Below, piece by piece: positions 53,431 through 64,000 of a stretch of 64,000 bases of DNA. The notes below the pieces were generated by a model. The model was given only the letters and a program-made list of their open reading frames with translations, was not told the DNA's origin and did no database searches. The DNA is from Sinotaia quadrata (lineage: Eukaryota; Mollusca; Gastropoda; Architaenioglossa; Viviparidae). Within the stretch, counting starts at the first letter, position 1, and every line of letters begins with the position of its first letter. The DNA lies in the NCBI GenBank assembly GCA_028829895.1, contig CM054179.1, positions 55,403,391 to 55,467,390 of the forward strand, read 5' to 3'. Both the position numbers and the translations under genes were made by a program.

Positions 53431-54029
53431 ATAAAACCGCCTTTTCTGGTTTTTTCGTCTGGCTGCGAAATCAGCAAAAGTTGGGAGCAGACATAAAAAC
53501 AAATAGAACAAAACAATAGTCTTGACATTTTGAAAATCCTGAATAGCTCAAGAGTGTGAAATTGTCTTGAGGTGAACTAAGAGTGAAAGCGTCCTTATAT
53601 GCCGTAAAAGTATTAGAAACCGTAGCAAGTTGAAAACGCGCCTTTGGACAGGATAAATGAAAGAAATAAGAAACATAACTTTTGACCACTAAAGAATTAA
53701 TTTTGTCGAGGACTATTTTATTTTTCCTTGTCAAATGTTTGACACATCTGCAATTCCTTGCCTCTTATACAAGATTTATTATTACTTTCATCCGTCATCA
53801 CGTCGATACTTTGAGTGCTTGCCCAGAACCAAATGGTACACATTATTCAATGACTGCCTAACCCCACAGTCGTAAAGGAAAAGAATGGACAAAATATGCA
53901 CAGTTCTAAGCTCGAACGGGGCGTTTTATTACTCCTACCAAATTTGCACACTCTTGCTTTTTCGAGCACTCTGCTTTCCTTTCGGCGAAGTACATTTGAA
54001 GGCAGGAGTCGTAGCTGTGTCGGCTCGTT
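53431..54029. other. No gene recognised
   Basis: 53890-54030 is GC-richer than its flanks and gives a cysteine-containing minus-strand frame, too weak to call an exon. Confidence 0.5.
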
Positions 54030-54212
54030 ACGATGATAATACAGGGCAAAATATTTATCATTATCTGATACTTTACGATGATAAATCAAGGCAAAATATT
54101 TATCATTATCTGATACTTTTACGATAATAATACAAGGCAAAATATTTATCATTATCTGATACTTTACGATGATAAATCAAGGCAAAATATTTATCATTTT
54201 CTGATACTTTAC
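54030..54212. repeat. 45-bp minisatellite, 4 copies
   Basis: Units CTTTACGATGATAAATCAAG with AAAATATTTATCATT. Confidence 0.94.
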
Positions 54213-54289
54213 GATGGATTCTGATAGACCGAAACTCTCCTGAAACCGAGTGTTAATGCAGATGCAATAAATTTTGAAGAGTACACAGC

Positions 54290-54480
54290 TGTCTTCAAAT
54301 GGTCAGGTTTCTCGCCTACTAGTATAAGCCATCTTCAAATGGTCAAGTTTCTCGCCTATTAGTACACATCCCTTTTCAAATGGCCAGGTTTCTTGCCTAC
54401 TAGTACACAGTCCTCTGCAAATGGCCAGGTTTTTCGCCCACTAACGCACGGAGCTCTCTTCAAATGGCCAAGTTTCCAAC
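54290..54480. repeat. Diverged ~60-bp repeat, 4 copies
   Basis: Units CTTCAAATGGTCAGGTTTCT. 54481-54929 is without a gene. Confidence 0.85.
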
Positions 54481-54929
54481 CAAGTTGGATTTCCTCTTGC
54501 GACTATGGACTGGAGAGAATGGCGAGTGCAGAAGAGTTCTAGAGCAAGAAAGAGAGAGAATAGAAATAGCTGAACTGAATGCTCTGGGGTACAGTTAGCT
54601 AATGACTGGACACTTGATCTCAGTCACTGCTATTCTGCAGTCAAGTGTCTAGACTGTTCAAATGAGATGCGGTTCACTTGTTTGCAATACAGCCCATCTA
54701 TTTATGCTTTGTTTATAAAACATATTTTCCAAGCCAGGTAAATCGTAATACCAGATGAGCATTTATATAAATAATCAACTTTACAAAAGGTATGGAAAGC
54801 TTGTTTGTTTAATTTATTTTAATAATGTTTAGTTTGACATTGTTGCATGAACACTTCCATAATGAATGGACCTGGTTGGATTTCTGGTATTGACCTTGCG
54901 TAAAGAAGCTACTGTTGATCTATTTGGTA

Positions 54930-55075
54930 TCCTCACACGTGAACGTTTTCAGCTAGTTCTGTTTGATCTGTATGGCGTCCTCACACGTGAACGTTTTCAG
55001 CTAGTTCTGTTTGATCCGTATGGCGTCCTCACCCGTGAACGTTTTCAGCTAGTTCTGTTTGATCCGTATGACGTC
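54930..55075. repeat. 48-bp minisatellite, 3 copies
   Basis: Units CCTCACACGTGAACGTTTTC. Confidence 0.93.
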
Positions 55076-55148
55076 ATAAGCCAGACTCCATTGAAATGCT
55101 GCTTGCGTAGAGAAATCAGTCATCATCAATAACTCCACGGTCGTCTTC

Positions 55149-56236
55149 TCATTTCCCGTTAAAAGAGTGGTATTAATTAGTACTAGTGTTTTTGAGATTC
55201 CCGTTAAAAGAGTGGTATTAATTAGTACTAGTGTTTTTGAGATTCCCGTTAAAAGAGTGGTATTAATTAGTACCAGTGTTTTTGAGATTCCCGTTTAAAG
55301 AGTGGTATTAATTAGTACCAGTGTTTTTGAGATTCCCGTTAAAAGAGTGGTATTAATTAGTACTAGTGTTTTTGAGATTCCCGTTAAAAGAGTGGTATTA
55401 ATTAGTACCAGTGTTTTTGAGATTCCCGTTAAAAGAGTGGTATTAATTAGTACCAGTGTTTTTGAGATTCCCGTTAAAAGAGTGGTATTAATTAGTACTA
55501 GTGTTTTTGAGATTCCCGTTAAAAGAGTGGTATTAATTAGTACTAGTGTTTTTGAGATTCCCGTTAAAAGAGTGGTATTAATTAGTACTAGTGTTTTTGA
55601 GATTCCCGTTAAAAGAGTGGTATTAATTAGTACCAGTGTTTTTGAGATTCCCGTTTAAAGAGTGGTATTAATTAGTACCAGTGTTTTTGAGATTCCCGTT
55701 AAAAGAGTGGTATTAATTAGTACTAGTGTTTTTGAGATTCCCGTTAAAAGAGTGGTATTAATTAGTACCAGTGTTTTTGAGATTCCCGTTAAAAGAGTGG
55801 TATTAATTAGTACCAGTGTTTTTGAGATTCCCGTTAAAAGAGTGGTATTAATTAGTACTAGTGTTTTTGAGATTCCCGTTAAAAGAGTGGTATTAATTAG
55901 TACTAGTGTTTTTGAGATTCCCGTTAAAAGAGTGGTATTAATTAGTACTAGTGTTTTTGAGATTCCCGTTAAAAGAGTGGTATTAATTAGTACTAGTGTT
56001 TTTGAGATTCCCGTTAAAAGAGTGGTATTAATTAGTACCAGTGTTTTTGAGATTCCCGTTAAAAGAGTGGTATTAATTAGTACTAGTGTTTTTGAGATTC
56101 CCGTTAAAAGAGTGGTATTAATTAGTACTAGTGTTTTTGAGATTCCCGTTAAAAGAGTGGTATTAATTAGTACTAGTGTTTTTGAGATTCCCGTTAAAAG
56201 AGTGGTATTAATTAGTACAAGTGTTTTTGAGATTCA
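55149..56236. repeat. 45-bp minisatellite, 24 copies, with 360-bp higher-order unit
   Basis: Units CCCGTTAAAAGAGTGGTATT with a T/C site (TACTAG or TACCAG). A rare GTTTAAAG variant occurs twice, exactly 360 bases apart. Open in one plus-strand frame as 15-residue repeats except at the two TAA codons of the rare variant. Confidence 0.97.
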
Positions 56237-56425
56237 GAAATAAATATCATCCTGAGCTCTCAATTCATAATTGCATACCGTGTACATTTACATTTAGCGG
56301 AAGTTGTCTTTTAATTAGTGGAGCTAAGTGTAATCTACATATGAAATTTTCAAACTGAGAAATCGAAATTTGACATCAAAATAAACATAAAATGACATTT
56401 AAAGATTTTTTCAGAAGATGTTTGT

Positions 56426-56454
56426 CCCCCCTCCCGCCCCCCCACCCCCCCGGG
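56426..56454 (-). other. G-quadruplex/i-motif sequence
   Basis: On the minus strand, G-tracts of 7, 7, 3 and 6 are separated by single bases (T, C, A). The rest of 56237-56975 holds no gene. Confidence 0.75.
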
Positions 56455-56975
56455 AACGACAGAAAAGACGGGTTTTTGGAAATTAATTTAAATCAAGAAC
56501 ACAAATGGAATCGGAACTTTAAAAGGCGTTACATTTTCTTTAGCAACCAGGTCTAGATAGTAAGGAATTGGTATTTAAAAAAAAAATCAATTTGCCTTCT
56601 GCATAACCTTCCAGTAATCTGCCATGTTTGATTTCAATAAATCCTGTTAGTCATTAAAAGACTTGCAAAGATAACAGAATGCAACACAAATTATATTTTT
56701 CAGTTTAGAAGTTGACGACAATTCTGAGCAGATAGGAAGTCCCCTTTCCTCCAAACACTGAATAACAACTTAAATCATTAGTACGTTTTATTCCACCTAT
56801 TTCAATCAGTCATTCCGTATGTCTCCCCATTTAGCACTCTTTACAATCCTTGTTCATATATAAATAAGATTATTTTATCTGTCCATCCATCAATCCTTCA
56901 TTCCCACCGACCACAATTCCATTCATTAGATTACATATTTATTTTTAAATTATTTTTAAAAATGTCTTTTTTCTT

Positions 56976-57048
56976 AGTTTGTTTGTTTGTTTGTTTGTTT
57001 GTTTGTTCCTTTTTTCCTTCCTTCCTTCCTTCCTTCCTTCCTTCCTTC

Positions 57049-57107
<59 letters not shown>

Positions 57108-57109
57108 TT
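56976..57109. repeat. TTTG, TTCC and TTTC tetranucleotide arrays
   Basis: Three adjoining pure blocks: about 7 GTTT, 9 TTCC and 15 TTTC units. Confidence 0.95.
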
Positions 57110-57344
57110 ACATAGCGATCAGTTTATCGATAATTTGGATACAGAGTGATTGACAATGTAGATCATATTCTCTGAACCAATAAAAAGAAGTCAAGAGATA
57201 CAAGAGGGGCCATCAGACAATGGGCACAAGAAGGGAAGAGGACAATAAATACAAACAAGACACGTACAGTCTCAGTACAAGTTAACGCCGACTACATGAG
57301 TCACAAGAGAGATAAGTGGATGCTAGAAGACAAAGATATTTGAG

Positions 57345-57535
57345 GATAAGAGAAGGAGAGCAGATGACAATAGGTCAAAACAGGGGAAAGAACAAGAGAT
57401 AAAAGAGAGAGCAGAGGACAATAGGTCAAAACAGGGGAGAGAACAAGAGATAAAAGAGAAAGCAGAGGACAATAGGTCAAAACAGGAGAAAGAACAAGAG
57501 ATAAAAGAGAGGGTAGAGGACAATGAGTACAAGAC
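57345..57535. repeat. 51-bp purine-rich minisatellite, ~4 copies
   Basis: Units AGCAGAGGACAATAGGTCAA with ACAAGAGATAAAAGAGA. 57536-57944 has no gene. Confidence 0.92.
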
Positions 57536-57944
57536 AGGACAGACACGATTGAAGAGAAACATTACAAGTCTGTGAACATCTTCTAAGAGATACTGGTCGC
57601 ACTGGGACTCGTCATGGTAATTAAGTAACCTATGTCCTTGTGAATGCTTCGATGGGACTAATTGACTTCGGTACACTTGTATTAGCAAGCAACTGTTCTT
57701 TATCTGGGCGTACTATAACAGTGTTCGATCCGACATTAAGCTTGCCAAGTTCAACACATTATATACATTTTGTTTGTATTTATTTTTAGACTGCTACGAA
57801 ATGCTTCTAATTTTCTTGATACAATAGCGGCAGACACATTTTCTCTACGCGGTCCTCAAACTAATAATTCAGAAAATTTTAACAACCAACACCTGATTTT
57901 TCTCATTAAAAATCAATAATGCAGAAATACATCTACTCTTTCTG

Positions 57945-58175
57945 TACAGGGTCTTACAGGTAACAGTCTCTCGAATCTCTTTTGACCATTGCAGCTAATT
58001 TAACTGGGCTACAATATGTAACACAAAAACATACAGTAAATCTTGCAGGTAACAGTCCTGTAAATCTCTTTTGACCATCGCAGCTAATTTAACTGGGCTA
58101 CAATGTGTAACACAAAAACATACAGTAAATCTTGCAGGTAACAGTTCCTTGAATCTCTTTTGACCATTACAGCTA
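57945..58175. repeat. ~88-bp repeat, 3 copies
   Basis: Units CTTGCAGGTAACAGTCTCTC with CTTTTGACCATTGCAGCTAA. Confidence 0.9.
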
Positions 58176-58294
58176 ATTTATTCTGGAATTCATTGTAGTC
58201 CTGAATACCTCTGCTTTGTTCAATCATTATACTATTTCGTATATATATTATGACTTATCCTATAAAATTATTTCTGCATTTTATAATAGAGTAA

Positions 58295-58475
58295 ACCTAT
58301 CCATGGATCTTATAATTAAGTTATACAATCATGGATCTTTAAATTTATTAAACTTGTCCATGAATATTATAATTAAGTTATACAATCACGGATCTTTAAA
58401 TTTATTAAACATGTTCATGAATATTATAATTAAGTTATACGACCATGGATCTTTAATTTTTATAGGTTTAATAAA
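58295..58475. repeat. ~62-bp minisatellite, 3 copies
   Basis: Units ATTATAATTAAGTTATACAA with CATGGATCTTTAAATTTATT. Confidence 0.9.
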
Positions 58476-58626
58476 AAAAAAGCTAATACTTGATCGCCTC
58501 TATTACCGGACTTGAGTTATGTCAAAATCAAAGTGATTAAAATAAAGAAATTTCTCAAGAAAATAACTTTCGGTCCATCCCCATAGGATGAATTTTTTAT
58601 GAACATGTGTGAGACTATTAGTCAGA

Positions 58627-58808
58627 AAACCTACTCATCCAGTTGGAACTGGTTTGGATTGCATTAGCAAGTTCTAGCATATTCTCCCACTGAAGTGCTC
58701 CAATTCTGGTACTTACAATACATCGTCATCAGCAGTACTCAAGGACGGGTCTCGTTAACAAATATATAATTATTAAGTTCAGAAATAGGGATATGCAAAT
58801 TTACTCCG
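58627..58808 (-). mobile_element. Dispersed repeat family, inverted 5'-end fragment (~180 bp)
   Basis: On the minus strand: GGCGGAGTAAATTTGCATAT, continuing to the CCAACTGGATGAGTAGGTTT section that best resembles copy C. No tandem array is visible at its 5' side. Confidence 0.72.
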
Positions 58809-61105
<2,297 letters not shown>

Positions 61106-61362
61106 GCATAATTATGGTCATGAATACTAAACAAAACATAAAAATGGCAAAATTACGCGCATAAGACACATAAAAATGGCATAATTACGGACATAAATAG
61201 TTAACAGACACGAAATGGCCATTTACGGATATGAATAGTTAACAGACATGAAATGGCCATTTACGGATATGAATAGTTAACAGACATGAAATGGCCATTT
61301 ACGGATATGAATAGTTAACAGACATGAAATGGCCATTTACGGATATGAATAGTTAACAGACA
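61106..61362. repeat. 38-bp minisatellite, ~5 copies, with diverged leader
   Basis: Units GAAATGGCCATTTACGGATA, each with a TGGCCA palindrome; preceded by older CATAAAAATGGCATAATTAC units. Confidence 0.93.
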
Positions 61363-62179
61363 CGCCTGGTTGAGTTTCGTTTACAGATAGTGCTGTTTTT
61401 CTTTTAATTTTATGCATAATTTTTGTCTTTATTTAAAAATAAGCAATATAAATATTTGACAACTGATATGATTAAACATTTGAAAAGAAATTTAGTCTGT
61501 AATTGATTTTGATCTTTACTGAATGTAATACCCAGTATTCTTTAACTTAACAAGAAAGAAAGAACTTAATTAATGCAATGGCAAATGACAATTTTGGAAT
61601 GTCGCGACTGGTTTATTTTGGGTTTGAAGAGTCATTGTGACTATAGCTGGTTAGTTTGCTCTAATGTAGGCTGGAAGGTTAAAAGTTAAAAGTGGCCACA
61701 AAAGTCGGTTCGAGTCGATGGGTCTTTCCAATTTGGCCAAACAGTATTTTTTTGTATTCTGCTAGACTTGAAAGGAATCTAATCTACAGACTTCTGTCTG
61801 GGACGCAAGCAGTTAATAGTGTCCGTGTTTGTTTTCGCAGATTTTCGACAAAAATGATAAAATCGACATTAGACTGTGGATATTCAATGGCACATAATAT
61901 AATGTGTTCTTTTACAATTAATTTTTTTATTTACTTATATAATTTTTGTTGTGATGATTATATCGCATATATAGTGATTCGTTCTTACTTATCAGATTTG
62001 CAATAATTATTAAAACGTTTTCTCGTGGAAAAATGTTTCTCTTGAGTATAGTTTACACTTCAGTATTGATTAAACTGTGTACACTGTTTAAAGCTTCTTG
62101 TAATTTGCTGAAAAGTACTAAGTTGTGTACACTGTGTAAAACTGGTGTACATTGCTAAAATACTAAGTTGTGTAATACA
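61363..62179. other. No gene recognised
   Basis: AT-rich; short related segments around GTGTACACTGT at 62075-62170. Confidence 0.55.
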
Positions 62180-62315
62180 TAATTATGTCATCAAGATATT
62201 TATACACTCACCACAGAAAAATATTATGTCATCAAGATATTTATACACTCACCACAGAAAAAAATATTATGTCATCAAGATATTTATACACTCACCACAG
62301 AAAAGTATTATGTTA
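62180..62315. repeat. 41-43-bp minisatellite, ~3.3 copies
   Basis: Units TATGTCATCAAGATATTTAT, differing in A-run length. Confidence 0.93.
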
Positions 62316-62764
62316 TCGAGATTCACTATATACAGATTATATTACGCAACTAATAAAACTGAAATGAAATAGCGTCATTGAAATGTACATGAAAATAAAT
62401 GAAATAAATACACAAGCGCATTTCCTTCTGTCACGAGAATTTTCTCTAACAAGGCAAAAAGAAGTGCGCACACAGACGAAAACAATTATTTCCAAATTTG
62501 TGGAAATAAATGCACATGCGTAATTAAGAGAAAAGCAAAATAATAAATAGATAGTTCATTATTAGTTTTATTGAATTTTATTGATTAAATAATTTTGTGG
62601 AATGTAAAATTACTCCTCATGTAAGAAAGAATGGCAAATATTATATAATTAAGTTACCAGAAGAAATTCACAGTAATAATCAGTGACTTCCCTTTGTTGG
62701 ATTGACATTAAAGGCGAGGTTATTTACTCACTACTGGTCTTCCTTTGATGAAATGTATTCTAGC

Positions 62765-62875
62765 TATGGTTGTCTAGATTGGCTGAAAGTACACTGCCAA
62801 GAGGTTTGCCATTACTGGTATGGTTGTATAGATTGGCTGAAAGTACCGTGCCAAGAGGTTCGCCATATTGGTGCG
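62765..62875. repeat. 56-bp duplication
   Basis: Two copies of AGATTGGCTGAAAGTAC plus GCCAAGAGGTTTGCCAT. Confidence 0.88.
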
Positions 62876-62879
62876 TGTG

Positions 62880-63075
62880 TGTGTTCTTAGAAGATACTGG
62901 ACACGCTGTGACGTGAGTTCTTAGAGAACGTTTGACAAGCTGTGACGTGTGTTTTAAAAGACACTTGACAAGCTTTGACGTGAGTTCTTAGAGAACATTT
63001 GACAAGCTGTGCTTTTAAAAGACACTTGACAAGCTGTGACGTGTGATTTTAGAAGACATTTGTCACGTTGTGACT
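62880..63075. repeat. ~33-bp minisatellite, ~6 copies
   Basis: Units TTCTTAGAGAACATTTGACA with AGCTGTGACGTG; a TGACGT core is present in most units. Confidence 0.9.
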
Positions 63076-63419
63076 AATTCGAGTGCGTGAATTAATTGCA
63101 CACAGAGGAAGAATGATAACAAAAGCTAAAGGCACAACACACAAACGCGGGTATGTTTTAGTTGACATAGGAATGAAATTAGTAGAATTACTCATTCGAA
63201 ACGAGACAATAGAGTCTGTGTCTATTTTGTATTACTTCCTACCCGTACGCAATGCTTCTAACGCTACTCACAGAGCCCGAAGTGTACAGATCTTTCAAGT
63301 CCAAACAGAATGTTTAAAGAATTGTATTTTTAACGACACAATGAAACATATTTTATTTTGAAGGCCCTGAGTTCCAACAAAGTTGGTCTTCATTGCTACT
63401 GTACTTTTATTGGACTATA

Positions 63420-63925
63420 GTGCATGACTACAATACTACTACTACAGATATGTATATGTCTGTCTACATATGAAATACTAAACTGTTTTGTGTATGTATG
63501 TCTACATATAAATATTACTACTACTACAAATATGAAACTGTTTATGTGTATATCTGTCTACATATGAAATACTAAACTGTTTTTGAGTATGTATGTCTCC
63601 ATATGAAATACTACTACTACAAATATGAAACTGTTTATGTGTATATCTGTCTACATATGAAATACTAAACTGTTTTTTGAGTACGTATGTCTACATATGA
63701 AATACTACTACTACAAATATTAAGCTGTGTAAGTATATGTATGTCTACATATGAAATACTACTACTACAAATATTAAACTGTTTATGTGTATGTCTACAT
63801 ATGAAATATTACTACACATATTAATTGTTTATGTGTAAATATTGACTACTATTACTACTACTACTACAAATATTAAATTGCTTATGTATATGTATTGACA
63901 TGTATGCAATACTACTGCTACAACT
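63420..63925. repeat. ACT-containing complex repeats, ~8 copies
   Basis: Units of about 55-65 bp joining ACTACTACTACAAATAT and GTCTACATATGAAATACT, with ACT-run length variation; runs nearly to the window end. Confidence 0.9.
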
Positions 63926-64000
63926 ATTAAATTGATTTTGCGTAACAAACGTTTTTATATTAGGTAGTCTTTCTATTTTATTTCTCGTAAAAATGAAAAG

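Noticed and set aside
53890..54030. Cysteine-containing minus-strand frame in a GC-richer patch
   Set aside because: About 39 residues only, no convincing splice sites at both ends and it runs into a 45-bp array.
55302..56243. 118- and 193-codon repeat proteins
   Set aside because: Produced by a 45-bp tandem array whose period is a multiple of three; no start context, flanking domain or splice evidence.
63083..63361. 92-codon plus-strand frame
   Set aside because: No family resemblance and no splice or composition support.

Overview
The window is AT-rich eukaryotic DNA from an animal, most likely a lophotrochozoan and plausibly a gastropod or other mollusc. The evidence is GT-AG introns of several kilobases, a class A neuropeptide-type GPCR with the look of the large orphan families of molluscs and annelids, a non-LTR reverse transcriptase fragment of a type common in marine invertebrates, a hAT DNA transposon relic and a very high load of tandem repeats. 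The phylum is an inference; nothing in the window proves it.

Only one gene can be reconstructed with confidence: a rhodopsin-like GPCR on the minus strand in three coding exons (48185-47766, 41616-41387, 33604-32971). The exons join with matching phases (0 and 2) at canonical splice sites and encode 427 residues with seven membrane segments. The introns (6149 and 7782 bases) are packed with minisatellites, GATA-type microsatellites and copies of a dispersed repeat.

Layout: 1-10.8 kb holds minisatellites, a possible small secreted-protein exon near 1.2 kb, and copy A of a ~1.45-kb dispersed repeat (5.26-6.77 kb) lying between two blocks of one tandem array. 10.8-12.2 kb is copy B, abutting a 45-bp array. 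12.2-20 kb has a reverse transcriptase relic (15.3-15.9 kb), a hairpin and five minisatellites. 20.1-20.8 kb is an internally deleted hAT element with an exact 8-bp target-site duplication. 20.9-32.7 kb is almost continuous minisatellite and microsatellite. 33.0-48.2 kb is the GPCR gene, with copy C (42.7-44.2 kb) and two inverted element fragments in its introns and a third inverted fragment near the start of intron 2. 48.2-64 kb is again tandem-repeat rich and includes a 24-unit 45-bp array with higher-order structure (55.15-56.24 kb).

The strongest general signal is the tandem-repeat landscape: more than 40 minisatellites with mutually unrelated units, many with periods of 37-51 bp and five at exactly 45 bp. 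Several of them directly abut the 5' end of the dispersed repeat. Because many periods are multiples of three, these arrays create long open frames that are not genes. No tRNA, rRNA, CRISPR, operon or prokaryotic feature was seen.
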